A stretch of DNA of 60,649 nucleotides from Bacteroidales bacterium (GTDB taxonomy: Bacteria > Bacteroidota > Bacteroidia > Bacteroidales > UBA932): NCBI GenBank assembly GCA_017626355.1, contig JAGAIY010000010.1:1-60649 (forward strand), in the 5' to 3' direction. Under the pieces are notes generated by a model. It was not told the origin of the DNA. It was given only the letters and a program-made list of their open reading frames with translations, and searched no databases. Numbering within the stretch: position 1 is the stretch's first letter; the number at the start of each line of letters is the position of its first letter. A program made the translations under genes and the position numbers. Of the stretch, positions 1 to 8,000 are shown one piece after another.

Positions 1-543
1 ATCGATCTGTGAACCTGGGAGGAATGCCTCGATTCCGAATACGTCCACGATCATACCACCCTTTGTACGTGTCTTCACGTAACCCTTTACGATCTCGTCT
101 GCAGCGAATGCAGCGTTTACCATATCCCAAGAACGGAGCTGACGAGCCTTCTTGTGTGAAAGGATAAGCTGACCACGCTTGTCCTCCTGATTCTCAACGA
201 GAACCTCAACCTTGTCACCTACCTTGAGGTCTGGGTTGTAACGGAACTCAGGAGCCATGATGACACCCTCGCTCTTGTAACCGATGTTAACGATAACCTC
301 TCTCTTGCTGATTGCAGAAACGACGCCCTCTACGACCTCGCCTTCAACAACCTTTGAAAGAGTCTGGCTGTACTGATCGTTGATAGCTGCGATATCGCCG
401 CCGCCATAAACGTCATCGCTCTCAAATGCGTCCCAGTCAAAGTTCTCTGGAGCCACAGATGCGTTGAGAACGCTCTTCTTGGTTTCTTCTACTGCTGGAG
501 CTACCTCTGGAGTAACCTCAGCAACTGTCTTGTTTTCTTCCAT
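1..543 (-). CDS. rpsA: 30S ribosomal protein S1, N-terminal part (cut by window edge)
   Basis: This is the start of ribosomal protein S1, which binds mRNA on the 30S subunit through repeated S1 (OB-fold) domains. About 180 residues are visible: an acidic leader rich in Glu and Val, then the first S1 domains with typical stretches such as VVEGEVVEGVVSAISKREV and GYKSEGVIMAPEF. The ATG is the complement of 541-543. The gene runs off the left edge, so its length and the number of S1 repeats cannot be judged. A good promoter lies about 60 bp upstream (605-634). Identity is secure from the S1 motifs. Confidence 0.95.
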   Translation of the reverse strand, partial: MEENKTVAEVTPEVAPAVEETKKSVLNASVAPENFDWDAFESDDVYGGGDIAAINDQYSQTLSKVVEGEVVEGVVSAISKREVIVNIGYKSEGVIMAPEFRYNPDLKVGDKVEVLVENQEDKRGQLILSHKKARQLRSWDMVNAAFAADEIVKGYVKTRTKGGMIVDVFGIEAFLPGSQID

Positions 544-604
544 TGTAAAAATTTAAAAACAAACTAGTGGGTTAAACTTTATCTATTGTGCTCAAAAAAG
601 CGCG

Positions 605-634
605 CAAAAATATGCATAATTTTCGGAATTTCAA
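605..634 (-). promoter_or_regulatory. Bacteroidota-type promoter of rpsA
   Basis: Read on the minus strand, TTG (632-634) is followed after 19 nt by TATTTTTG (605-612). This matches the Bacteroidota primary-sigma consensus (TTTG near -33, TAnnTTTG near -7). It would give a leader of roughly 55 nt for rpsA. It overlaps the last codon of the small gene at 631-792. Confidence 0.7.
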
Positions 635-792
635 AAGGTTTCGCATATAAAAAGCAAGAGATCTCCTTTTATTTCAAGAGATCTCCTTCCATTCGGATAC
701 CTGTCATATCCGTATCTGACACTGTCATCATTCTGCAGGTATGACACTGCCAGACTTACGAGCACTGCCATAAACACTAAATATCTTTTCAT
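631..792 (-). CDS. Small membrane or secreted protein, 53 aa, unknown
   Basis: The product is a 53-residue unknown. Its N-terminus is MKR followed by about 16 hydrophobic residues (YLVFMAVLVSLAVSYL), so it is a signal peptide or single membrane helix. The rest is short and charged, with an SVRYGYDRYPNGRRS stretch. A purine-rich site (AAAGGACAG) sits about 9 nt before the ATG, which supports translation. It starts 16 nt after the stop of the other tiny gene (809-973), so the two look co-transcribed. I do not recognise a family, and coding status is likely but unproven. Confidence 0.45.
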   Translation of the reverse strand: MKRYLVFMAVLVSLAVSYLQNDDSVRYGYDRYPNGRRSLEIKGDLLLFICETF

Positions 793-808
793 ACATCTGT
801 CCTTTACC

Positions 809-973
809 TTAATCCATCAATTCATCATCATTGACTCCCTCGCCGTCAAAGAGTCTGCTCGAGTTCAACAGCGGCTGTTCAACCTGAACTTCAAACACCT
901 CAGCACGTGGTGCTTCAGGGTGATAATACAAACACGACACCAATACGAATGTGCACAGAGGTCTTACATTCAT
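809..973 (-). CDS. Small acidic peptide, 54 aa, with an exported-looking N-terminus
   Basis: The product is a 54-residue unknown. Residues 6-17 are hydrophobic with two Cys (LCTFVLVSCLYY), so it may be exported. The C-terminal half is acidic (EVFEVQVEQPLLNSS, then DGEG and DDELMD). The pattern E-x-V/F-E-x-x-V/L-E-x-x-x-L-N-x-S resembles the 48-aa peptide at 34225-34371; I noticed this similarity by eye and it is short. The ATG lies three bases past a perfect 17-bp inverted repeat (977-1024), so translation or transcription could be controlled by that structure. No family assigned. Confidence 0.45.
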   Translation of the reverse strand: MNVRPLCTFVLVSCLYYHPEAPRAEVFEVQVEQPLLNSSRLFDGEGVNDDELMD

Positions 974-976
974 ACA

Positions 977-1174
977 GATGTCACGAAACAGATATCGTTG
1001 TCATTACATCTGTTTCGTGACATCAAAATGCTGTATTTCAAAGATTCCGTGCCACGACACACAAAAGACAGTTCATTCGTCTGTGTCGTGGCATGAGACA
1101 AATCTGAATGTATAAATCTGAATTTTGCCGCAGCAAAATATATCTGAATCAAGAATATACGACAATACATTCAG
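977..1174. repeat. Three consecutive palindromes between corA and the small genes
   Basis: Three stem-loops follow one another. The first has perfect 17-bp arms (977-993 and 1008-1024). The second has 12-bp arms (1050-1061 and 1082-1093). The third has an outer 9-bp stem (1104-1112 with 1166-1174) enclosing a 7-bp hairpin (1122-1128 with 1133-1139). The arms of the first two are related: TGTCACGAAACA and TGCCACGACACA agree at 10 of 12 positions. They lie 3' of corA and 5' of the gene at 809-973, so they could terminate corA or regulate the small genes. Confidence 0.7.
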
Positions 1175-1221
1175 CACACAGAATCCATGTGCCGGATGTT
1201 TATAAGCAAGACTGTATTTTT

Positions 1222-2175
1222 CTAGAACATATTGCGTCTTTTGAAGACCCAGAAGATTACGACAAAGGAGATAAGCATAAGGCCGACCGCTACAAGCCAC
1301 ATCCATGGAGAATGACCGATGAACCAGCCGAACTGGATGTTCATTCCGAAGAAGCTGGCGATCAGGGTCGGAGGCATGAGCATGAGAGACACGAGGGTGA
1401 ACACCTTCATGATCTTGTTCTGGTCGAGGTTGATGATACCGATCACAGTATTCTGCAGATACTCAAGTCGTTCGAAACTGAAGTTCGTATGATTGATAAG
1501 GGAGGAGATGTCTCGGAGCATCACATTGAGCTTGCCGTGAAGGGCATCCGGGAACTTCTCGCTTTTAAGGATGGACGAGATCACTCGCTGCTTGTCGACG
1601 ATGTTCTCGCGGACGAGCATGGTATTGTCCTGAAGCTGATTGATGTCGATGAGGAACTCCTCGCTGATATCCTCTCCCAGATTGACCTTCTTGTTGTACT
1701 GGGCGATCTCCTTGGAGATGAGCTCGACCATATCGGCATCAAGGTCGATACGCTGTTCCAGAATGCTTAGGAAAGCGATGTAGCCGGAAGAGTATGTCTT
1801 AGGAAAGGCAAGAAGTCTGCGCTGAAGGTCAGTGAAGCTCTTGAGCCTGGTCTCGCGAAGTGTGGCAAGGATATGGTCGGCAAGAATGAAGGATACGGTC
1901 TCCTCGTTATATTCCTCCGGACCAGGAATAAGGAAGTTCGTATTCGCGAATATGGCCTGTTCGGTCTCGAAGAAACGTGATGAACTCTCGATCTCCTCAG
2001 CCTGTGCACGAGTCTGGATGGTGGTTCCGAGGAACGCCTCAACCGCCCTCTTTTCCTCACCTGTCGGAGAAAGAAGGTCAATCCAGATAACGCTTTCATA
2101 TGGAATGGTAGAGAAATCGGCTTCCGACTGGGAAACCATCATCTGCCCGTCCTCTTTGTAGAAGATCTCAATCAT
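1222..2175 (-). CDS. corA: CorA-family magnesium/cobalt transporter
   Basis: This is a 317-residue inner-membrane channel of the CorA family for Mg2+ (sometimes Co2+ or Ni2+). The long cytoplasmic N-terminal part ends in a helical stretch. It is followed by the signature GMN (in FFGMNIQFG) at the end of the first of two C-terminal membrane helices, then a short loop, the second helix and a basic tail (FKRRNMF). Length and topology are normal. A clear promoter (2205-2235) and a GGGAGG ribosome-binding site at 2183-2188 support this start. It appears monocistronic. Confidence 0.92.
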   Translation of the reverse strand: MIEIFYKEDGQMMVSQSEADFSTIPYESVIWIDLLSPTGEEKRAVEAFLGTTIQTRAQAEEIESSSRFFETEQAIFANTNFLIPGPEEYNEETVSFILADHILATLRETRLKSFTDLQRRLLAFPKTYSSGYIAFLSILEQRIDLDADMVELISKEIAQYNKKVNLGEDISEEFLIDINQLQDNTMLVRENIVDKQRVISSILKSEKFPDALHGKLNVMLRDISSLINHTNFSFERLEYLQNTVIGIINLDQNKIMKVFTLVSLMLMPPTLIASFFGMNIQFGWFIGHSPWMWLVAVGLMLISFVVIFWVFKRRNMF

Positions 2176-2204
2176 GCTACACCTCCCTTTTTAGCACATT
2201 CGTG

Positions 2205-2235
2205 CAAATTTATCACTTTTCGTGTAAACAGCCAA
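2205..2235 (-). promoter_or_regulatory. Promoter and strong Shine-Dalgarno for corA
   Basis: On the minus strand TTG (2233-2235) is separated by 20 nt from TAAATTTG (2205-2212), close to the Bacteroidota consensus. Downstream, GGGAGG (complement of 2183-2188) precedes the ATG at 2175. A strong Shine-Dalgarno site is uncommon in this phylum and helps fix the start. Confidence 0.7.
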
Positions 2236-2254
2236 ATTTTTATTCCGACCAGAA

Positions 2255-2884
2255 TCAAGGACGGAAAATCTGGCGGTTGACGATAGAGCGGCCGAGAGTG
2301 AGTTCATCGGCATATTCAAGATCATCACCGAAGCCGAGACCGCGGGCAAGAGACGAAACGGTAACACCATACTGAGCCAGCTGTCTGTATATATAGAAGG
2401 AAGTGGTTTCTCCTTCGACATCACCGCTCAGGGCGAGGATGACCTCAACAGGACTGCCTTCCGCGCAAAGAGCCGCCACACGGGAAACCAGTTCACGGAC
2501 AGTTATATCCGATGGACCTATGCCGTTGATCGGGGATATTATGCCGCCGAGCACATGATACACGCCATGATACTGACCGGTATTCTCTATGCTCATGACA
2601 TCACGCACGCTTTCCACCACACAGATTGTCCCGGCATCACGCGAACGGTCGGAGCAGATGGAGCAGACCTCGTCATCCGAAATCATCATGCACTGTCTGC
2701 AATATTTCACATCATCCCGAAGATGGTTGATGGATGAAGTGAAATGATGAACATTCTCCACCGGCTGCTTCAGAAGATGAAGCGCAAGACGCAGGGCACT
2801 GCGGCGTCCGACCCCGGGAAGGGTGCTTATAGCATCTACCGCCTCCTCAAGAAGTTTCGAAGGGTAATTGTCCTTGTATGCCAT
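2255..2884 (-). CDS. recR: Recombination mediator RecR
   Basis: RecR works with RecO and RecF to load RecA at single-strand gaps. The 209-residue protein shows the family order. An N-terminal helix-hairpin-helix (STLPGVGRRSALRLA) is followed by a four-cysteine zinc finger (CRQC near 65 and CSIC near 80). A Toprim domain (ICVVESVRDVMSIE, and LALSGDVEGETTSFYI) and a C-terminal segment with ARGLGFGDDLEYAD complete it. It starts 12 nt after the kinase gene and is probably co-transcribed with it. Confidence 0.96.
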   Translation of the reverse strand: MAYKDNYPSKLLEEAVDAISTLPGVGRRSALRLALHLLKQPVENVHHFTSSINHLRDDVKYCRQCMMISDDEVCSICSDRSRDAGTICVVESVRDVMSIENTGQYHGVYHVLGGIISPINGIGPSDITVRELVSRVAALCAEGSPVEVILALSGDVEGETTSFYIYRQLAQYGVTVSSLARGLGFGDDLEYADELTLGRSIVNRQIFRP

Positions 2885-2895
2885 ATCCGATCATT

Positions 2896-3741
2896 CTATA
2901 AATTCATGTCTTTCATATGATATCCGACAAGTCCGTCGACAGGCGAAGAAACGAACTTCACGAACTCAAGACCATATTCCTTTCCTATACGCTCAAGTTC
3001 ATCCCTGCATGCGCAGCCGAACGAGCCCACGACCCCGACCTTGGCGCAGCCGTATCTGGTCAGGCTTCTTTCCATGAAGTCACGGAGATTCCTCTCGATA
3101 AGCCCTGCAGCATATCCGTGCGCTCTGTTGTCACAGACAAAACGGGCGAAGGACGCCACGAATCTGGAAGGGGCTTCTGACCTGTAGACACCTTTGACTA
3201 TTGCAGCATAGTCAAGAGAGAAGGCCTTGTCGAACATGCAGGCCAGGTCCTCGGGCACAAGTCCCTTGATATGATCAGAAAGGAACATCCTGCCTAAAGC
3301 CGCTCCGCTGCCCTCATCTCCCAGTATGAAACCTCCCGGACGGATATTCCTGACGATCCTGCCTTCCTGCCAAAGGCAGCTGTTCGAGCCGGTTCCCATG
3401 ATGGCCACGACACCTTCCCCATCCCCGAAGACAGCCCTGCCAGCCGCCTCCATATCGGTATGAAGTTCGGCTTCAGCAAAAGGGCACCACAGGTCAAGAA
3501 TGGATGCCAAGGCTGCCCCTGCCTCCGGCGAGACAAGTCCGGCGCCATAAAAGAAGATGCGTTCCACCCGCCTGCCTTCAGGATTTACGGCAGGAATGGC
3601 CGAGCCGATGACCCTGCCCATCTCCTCATGAGACATCATCATGGGATTCAGCCCCTCGGTCTGCACAGAAGTCACGGTACCATCGTCGTGAAGTGCACGC
3701 CAGTCCGTTTTCGTAGCCCCGCTTTCCGCTATAATTATCAT
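2896..3741 (-). CDS. BadF/BadG-type ATPase, likely N-acetylglucosamine kinase-like
   Basis: This is a sugar-kinase-like protein of the ASKHA fold (BadF/BadG/BcrA family; Bacteroidales homologues are usually called N-acetylglucosamine kinase). The phosphate-1 loop is at the N-terminus (IIIAESGATKTDW). A second phosphate-binding stretch is IMGTGSNSCLW, with GGFILGDEGSGAALG following, all typical of the GlcNAc kinase group. I chose the ATG at 3741, 36 nt inside the longest open frame, because the loop begins there and a TACTTTTG -7 box lies just upstream (3775-3782). The substrate is inferred, not shown. It probably shares a transcript with recR. Confidence 0.8.
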   Translation of the reverse strand: MIIIAESGATKTDWRALHDDGTVTSVQTEGLNPMMMSHEEMGRVIGSAIPAVNPEGRRVERIFFYGAGLVSPEAGAALASILDLWCPFAEAELHTDMEAAGRAVFGDGEGVVAIMGTGSNSCLWQEGRIVRNIRPGGFILGDEGSGAALGRMFLSDHIKGLVPEDLACMFDKAFSLDYAAIVKGVYRSEAPSRFVASFARFVCDNRAHGYAAGLIERNLRDFMERSLTRYGCAKVGVVGSFGCACRDELERIGKEYGLEFVKFVSSPVDGLVGYHMKDMNL

Positions 3742-3774
3742 GATATTATCCGATCCGAAATTTGTTGTATCCTG

Positions 3775-3802
3775 CAAAAGTACAAAAAAGATAGTATATT
3801 TG
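3775..3802. promoter_or_regulatory. Divergent -7 boxes for the kinase and the SGNH hydrolase
   Basis: TACTTTTG on the minus strand (3775-3782) would serve the kinase-recR unit. TATATTTG on the plus strand (3795-3802) would serve the gene at 3828. Both match TAnnTTTG; clear -33 elements at ideal spacing are not evident. Confidence 0.5.
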
Positions 3803-3827
3803 TGGAAACATTAAAACAGTAACCAGA

Positions 3828-4490
3828 ATGAAAAAGATCACCTCTTTAGTTGCAGGAGCGCTGCTCCTCCTCCCTACCCTTGCTTCAGCTCAGGACGATT
3901 GGGCGCAGTTCAAGCGCTATGCCGCTGACAATGACGAACTTACGGTTCAGCCTAAGGCTGTATTGATGGGAGACAGCATCACCGACGGATGGCCTGATGC
4001 CGACAAGGATTTCTTCACCGACAACAATTTCGTGGGAAGAGGTATCTCCGGACAGACGACTTCACACATGCTTGTCCGTTTCAGACAGGATGTGGTTGAC
4101 CTCCAGCCTAAATATGTGGCTATTCTTGCCGGAACAAACGACATAGCCCTCAACAACGGATACATAGCCCTTGAAGACATTCTCGGCAACATCATCTCAA
4201 TGTGTGAAATCGCAAAGGCGAACAGGATCAAGCCAGTGATCTGCTCCGTACTCCCTTGCAAGAAATACGGATGGAGACCGGAAGTAACCGATGCAGGAGA
4301 GCAGATCGTCAGGCTCAACGCCATGCTTCAGGCTTATGCAAAAGAAAACAAGATCCCTTATGTAGATTACCATTCCGTAATGAAGGACAGCGAAAACGGT
4401 CTGCCTGCTTCATTGGCAAAGGACGGTTGCCATCCTACACCTGAAGGATATGAAATCATGGAAGAGATCTTGTTGAAGACACTCAAATAA
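3828..4490 (+). CDS. Secreted SGNH/GDSL-type hydrolase
   Basis: This is a 220-residue exported esterase-like enzyme. A signal peptide covers about residues 1-21 (ends ASAQDD). SGNH block I is VLMGDSITDGW with the nucleophilic Ser; block II has the Gly in FVGRGISGQTT. Block III is the Asn in LAGTNDIALN, and block V is the DGCHPTPEGY stretch with the catalytic Asp and His. Many Bacteroidales relatives deacetylate glycans or are annotated as acylhydrolases; the substrate here is unknown. It faces the DUF2807 gene with only 5 nt between stops. Confidence 0.88.
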   Translation: MKKITSLVAGALLLLPTLASAQDDWAQFKRYAADNDELTVQPKAVLMGDSITDGWPDADKDFFTDNNFVGRGISGQTTSHMLVRFRQDVVDLQPKYVAILAGTNDIALNNGYIALEDILGNIISMCEIAKANRIKPVICSVLPCKKYGWRPEVTDAGEQIVRLNAMLQAYAKENKIPYVDYHSVMKDSENGLPASLAKDGCHPTPEGYEIMEEILLKTLK

Positions 4491-4495
4491 GGAGA

Positions 4496-5395
4496 TCATC
4501 GAGGATCACCTTTGATCACATTATTGTCATCGGACAGATTGAGCAGCTTGGCATTGCCATAGTAGGTCATCTTGCATGACCTCGGTATGTCGTAACGGAG
4601 TTCCTTATCGGCATGCACCTTGGCCTTGCTCGCTCCGCTCAATTCTACAGAAGCATATTCAGACTTAAGATTCCTGGCGTCGATGGAGCAGGCCCCCGAT
4701 CCGTCCACAGATACCCTGTCGACCGTACCGGCAAGGTCTGCATCCGAAGCGCCGGAGCAATCAAGCTCGCAGGTGGTGAACTCCAGTTCAGCATCGAGGT
4801 TGCTGGCACCGCTCAATTCTCCCTCGAACAAGACGCCTGTTCCGATGAAATGTCCGTTTGCGGCTCCGCTCAATTCCATCTCCACATTACCCTCAAACCT
4901 GCCTTCGATACCGAAAGAAGCCGCCCCGCTGCAATCGACCGACAGCGATCTTGCCTCCACGGTCAGCCCTCTGAGGGAAGAAGCTCCAGAAAGATCCACT
5001 TCAAGTCCATCAGCCTTATATCTTCCGTCAAAGAATATCTCGGCAGCACCGGACAGTTCTATCTCATCGATTTCATCCATACTGACATAAACCTTGACGC
5101 TCGGAATATCGTTGTTCCTCAAACGGCGCGGAAGTTCATCCATACGAAGCATAAGTTCCGACCCCATGGTCGACCAGTTCACCTGCATGTAAGGTTCGAG
5201 CGCCTGATTGTAAACGACCTTCACCTCCTTGGAAGCTCCCTCGGTCACATATATGTTATAACTGTATCCGGCATCGATGCTCTTTACATCACCGAATCTG
5301 TAGGTCTTCGTCTTCTCCTGAGCACTCAAGGTGAAGACTGCGGCAACCATGACCGCCATGATCATCAAAATCCTTTTCATACGTCTTATAATCAT
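4496..5395 (-). CDS. DUF2807 (GIN-domain) exported protein
   Basis: This is a 299-residue exported protein with a signal peptide (MKRILMIMAVMVAAVFTLSA) and a right-handed beta-helix of the DUF2807/GIN type. It shows many regularly spaced LSGA or CSGA turns (ELSGAAEIF, DLSGASSL, DCSGAASF). The start at 5395 directly abuts the stop of the anti-sigma-like gene (TAAATG), indicating translational coupling. An in-frame ATG at 5380 would give a more standard signal peptide. It is the last gene of an ECF sigma / anti-sigma operon, so it is likely an envelope target of that sigma factor. Confidence 0.85.
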   Translation of the reverse strand: MIIRRMKRILMIMAVMVAAVFTLSAQEKTKTYRFGDVKSIDAGYSYNIYVTEGASKEVKVVYNQALEPYMQVNWSTMGSELMLRMDELPRRLRNNDIPSVKVYVSMDEIDEIELSGAAEIFFDGRYKADGLEVDLSGASSLRGLTVEARSLSVDCSGAASFGIEGRFEGNVEMELSGAANGHFIGTGVLFEGELSGASNLDAELEFTTCELDCSGASDADLAGTVDRVSVDGSGACSIDARNLKSEYASVELSGASKAKVHADKELRYDIPRSCKMTYYGNAKLLNLSDDNNVIKGDPR

Positions 5396-5872
5396 TTATT
5401 TACAACTTTCATCGTAACATGCCATGAGAGTCTGCAGAGCCTCTGTCTTTCGGCCGTAATATTCCTTTATTATCCTTGCCCTATCCTTTGCAGGAATCTC
5501 TTCGGGAAGCAGATCCGGGAAAGGTATGGCCTCCGCCGTTATAGACCTTATGGACTTCACCACAGTTTCCATTTCCTGAGGACAGACATTCTCGACCAGA
5601 GCGATCAGCTTCGCTTCCTGACTGCTCATGTCCGAGATGCTCCGTTCTATTTCCCTGTCGACATCTGAGAATCCAAGTACCGACACCACAACAGCTACAG
5701 CCGCTGCTGCCGGGACAGCAGCCGAAATCCAGCCCCAAGGGAATTTTCTCACCTTAGAAGCAGAGCCGTCCTTTTCCAAGGCAGCCATAAATCTTTCACG
5801 GCTTCCGGAAGGAGGCAGTTCCGTATCGAAACGGCCGGCGTTATCCTTTATATATTGTTCCAGTCTGTCCAT
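5396..5872 (-). CDS. Putative anti-sigma factor, single-pass membrane protein
   Basis: This 158-residue protein has an N-terminal cytoplasmic part of about 45 residues (MDRLEQYIKDNAGRFD). A membrane helix follows around 48-68 (GWISAAVPAAAAVAVVVSVLG), then a soluble C-terminal part of helical character. No family signature is clear. The anti-sigma role is inferred from topology and from the 25-nt overlap with the ECF sigma gene upstream, a common arrangement. The DUF2807 gene starts directly at its stop. Confidence 0.65.
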   Translation of the reverse strand: MDRLEQYIKDNAGRFDTELPPSGSRERFMAALEKDGSASKVRKFPWGWISAAVPAAAAVAVVVSVLGFSDVDREIERSISDMSSQEAKLIALVENVCPQEMETVVKSIRSITAEAIPFPDLLPEEIPAKDRARIIKEYYGRKTEALQTLMACYDESCK

Positions 5873-6357
5873 GGTTTATTCCTTAAAGTTTCTGCAAGTT
5901 TCCGTCTTGCCCTCATGTATGTGCTTCTGACCGTCACTTCCTTTATTCCTGTAATCTGCGATATCTCCTGATAGTCAAAGCCTTCAATAAGATGAAGAGT
6001 AAGCATCAGCCGGTAGCTGTCGGAGAGAAGCTGAAGGGCCTTCATGATTCCTGCCACATCGGGCTCAATATCACTGACATCCTCCTCAACCACCTCCGGG
6101 CCCTCATATTCTTCCAGAAAATCCCGGAACCTCCTGCGCTTCCTGAGTCTGTCTATGGATTTCCTGATGCAGATGCTGGAAAGCCATTTCTTCAAGTCCT
6201 GTATCCCGGCCTTGTCCTTTGCCGCATGGTACTGGAGAAGCGTGTCATGCATGATCTCCTCTGCTTCGAACCTGTCTCCGACAATCCTCAGGCTCATGTT
6301 GTAGAGCCTGACCGAATGGTCATCATAGACCTTTGCCATATCTGTCGGATGCTTCAT
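5848..6357 (-). CDS. ECF-type RNA polymerase sigma factor
   Basis: This 169-residue extracytoplasmic-function sigma factor has region 2 at about residues 12-80 (RLYNMSLRIVGDRFEAEEIM, then a DRLRKRRRF stretch). Region 4 lies near 115-160, with the helix-turn-helix YQEISQITGIKEVTVRSTYM. A short acidic linker joins them. The first gene of a three-gene unit, it overlaps the putative anti-sigma gene by 25 nt. By analogy it responds to an envelope signal and may autoregulate; its promoter is not obvious. Confidence 0.9.
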   Translation of the reverse strand: MKHPTDMAKVYDDHSVRLYNMSLRIVGDRFEAEEIMHDTLLQYHAAKDKAGIQDLKKWLSSICIRKSIDRLRKRRRFRDFLEEYEGPEVVEEDVSDIEPDVAGIMKALQLLSDSYRLMLTLHLIEGFDYQEISQITGIKEVTVRSTYMRARRKLAETLRNKPWTDWNNI

Positions 6358-6390
6358 AGGTTTCGTCTTTCACTTATAAGACGTAAAAAA

Positions 6391-6416
6391 ATCCGCCATG
6401 TTGCAGCATGACGGAT
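6391..6416 (-). terminator. Intrinsic terminator after the phosphotransferase gene
   Basis: A 9-bp stem (6392-6400 with 6407-6415, one mismatch) with a 6-nt loop is followed on the minus strand by a run of T (complement of 6384-6390). It lies 20 nt past the stop at 6436. Confidence 0.75.
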
Positions 6417-6435
6417 AAATTTCTTTCTGATTCTA

Positions 6436-7566
6436 TCAGCAGGCTGCAATGATCGCCTTCATCTGCTCATACTGGTCCTCTATGCTCTGCAGGAGCTTGT
6501 ACTGGGCATGGGTGCGCACAAGATTATGGTCAGGAGCATTTGTCTTGTAATAGACATCTCCGTCAATATAGTCCATAAGGAAGCGAAGCACCTGCTCATA
6601 TGTAATGTAGCGCGCAGAAAATGCAAGCCACTCGAGCTCGCTTTCAGTCATGGATGCCTTTCTTTCCGAGAGATAGCCCTCTGCATATGCCTTGAACATT
6701 TCCAGAGACATCGACACCTTTGACAAGTCGCGGTCATCCTCGGCTCCGGTATTGGTATATGAGCGGATGGCATCACCGAAGTCATTCAGGGAAGTGCTGC
6801 TCATGCACGTATCCAGATCGATCACGCAAAGCACTTCGCCGTCCTTGTCAAACAGGATATTGCTGATCTTGGTATCATTGTGAGTGACTCTTGTAGGGAT
6901 GGTTCCGTCCTCGACAAGCGACCAGAAGGCAAGCATCTCCTCCTTGCGCGACTCGATCCACCCGATTTCTTCGGCCAGATCCTTCACTCTTCCTGCCGCA
7001 TCCCTCTCAAGCGCCTCATCCCACTGCACGAATCTCCAGCGGATGTTATGGAAGCCCTTGATGGTCTCGCTCAAAGGAATATCGAAGTCAGCCAGCTGAG
7101 CCTGGAACTTTCCGATTCCCTGGCCTCCCTTGAAAGCAAGCGCAGGAGTATCGGCCCTTTCGTATGTCACAGAACCCTCGATGAAAAGACACATGGCCCA
7201 GAAGTTACCATCTTCATCCTTATAATAAAGGTCATGATACGGCAGTCCTTTCTCTTCCTCAGCAATGCTGTCAGCCTTTCTCCTTACCACAGTGAGAGTC
7301 TCACGCATAGGATCTCCTCCGGCAGCCTCGACCTTGGCCTTGATATGGTCAGACACCATCACAATATTGTTCATCATGCCCGGCACATCAGGAAAAACGT
7401 TATGATTCTTCCTCTGAAGTATATATCTTACTTCGGCATCACCGTCAAGACATTTCACTATCAGCGTGTCGTTGATGAAGCCTGGACCGAGCGGACTGAT
7501 TTCCATGACAGTCCCTGCAGTTTCAAATCGAGATACAATCCCGCGCATATTATCCGTACTTTGCAT
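6436..7566 (-). CDS. Aminoglycoside phosphotransferase-fold sugar kinase
   Basis: This is a kinase of the APH/choline kinase fold, 376 residues from the chosen start. The catalytic loop is the RVTHNDTKISNILFD stretch (His-Asn-Asp), and the metal-binding VIDLDTCM supplies the second Asp. Members of this group in Bacteroidales resemble NahK-type N-acetylhexosamine kinases; the substrate here is inferred only. I chose the ATG at 7566 (MQSTDNMRG) because the longer frame would overlap the preceding lipoprotein gene. It is the last gene of the M6 protease operon and ends at a clear terminator. Confidence 0.75.
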   Translation of the reverse strand: MQSTDNMRGIVSRFETAGTVMEISPLGPGFINDTLIVKCLDGDAEVRYILQRKNHNVFPDVPGMMNNIVMVSDHIKAKVEAAGGDPMRETLTVVRRKADSIAEEEKGLPYHDLYYKDEDGNFWAMCLFIEGSVTYERADTPALAFKGGQGIGKFQAQLADFDIPLSETIKGFHNIRWRFVQWDEALERDAAGRVKDLAEEIGWIESRKEEMLAFWSLVEDGTIPTRVTHNDTKISNILFDKDGEVLCVIDLDTCMSSTSLNDFGDAIRSYTNTGAEDDRDLSKVSMSLEMFKAYAEGYLSERKASMTESELEWLAFSARYITYEQVLRFLMDYIDGDVYYKTNAPDHNLVRTHAQYKLLQSIEDQYEQMKAIIAAC

Positions 7567-7577
7567 ATGTTTTTGTT

Positions 7578-8000
7578 TTAATTCTGTTCCAGTTCCTGTA
7601 TGACAACTCCGATCTTCTGAGACTTGTTCCACATCCACACAAGTCCGTCAGGCCCTGTCTTCCTCACAGTGAACCTGATTCCTTCATACCTCTTTATATT
7701 GGTAGCCAGAGTCCATTCCACATCAGCGGTGACATCCTGTCCTTCTGTAACAGGCCGTTCGCTGCAACGGACAACAAAATAGTTGGCCATATTGTCGTCA
7801 TTCACTCTATACTCACAGTTCCTGATATTGCTCGACACCTGCCATGTAAGCGGATCGAACACAATCTGATCCTCACCCTTCCATGTCAACGACAGATCCT
7901 CCCTTTCAAGAAGAATCTCATCCATATCATACCTGACACAGCCGCAAAGCATTGCAGACACAGCCGCAACCAGGACAAACATTCTGCCTGCACTCATCAT
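7578..8000 (-). CDS. Small lipoprotein, unknown function
   Basis: This 140-residue protein has a lipoprotein signal peptide (FVLVAAVSAMLCGC, lipobox Cys near 21). A probable beta-sandwich domain follows. No family is recognised. Its ATG overlaps the stop of the M6 peptidase gene by 4 nt, so it is translationally coupled and may be a partner of that enzyme at the outer membrane. Confidence 0.7.
   Translation of the reverse strand: MMSAGRMFVLVAAVSAMLCGCVRYDMDEILLEREDLSLTWKGEDQIVFDPLTWQVSSNIRNCEYRVNDDNMANYFVVRCSERPVTEGQDVTADVEWTLATNIKRYEGIRFTVRKTGPDGLVWMWNKSQKIGVVIQELEQN

Noticed and set aside
970-1170. Minus-strand frame of 66 codons through the palindromes
   Set aside because: It consists almost entirely of the inverted repeats and overlaps the better-supported gene at 809-973.
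977-1174. CRISPR array
   Set aside because: The three units are unlike in sequence and spacing; there are no direct repeats with spacers and no cas gene in the window.
1108-1770. Plus-strand open frame of 220 codons
   Set aside because: It is antisense to corA, whose motifs and promoter are clear; the frame has no recognisable protein features.
4613-5668. Plus-strand frame of 351 codons opposite the DUF2807 gene
   Set aside because: It is a shadow produced by the regular repeats of the beta-helix gene on the other strand.
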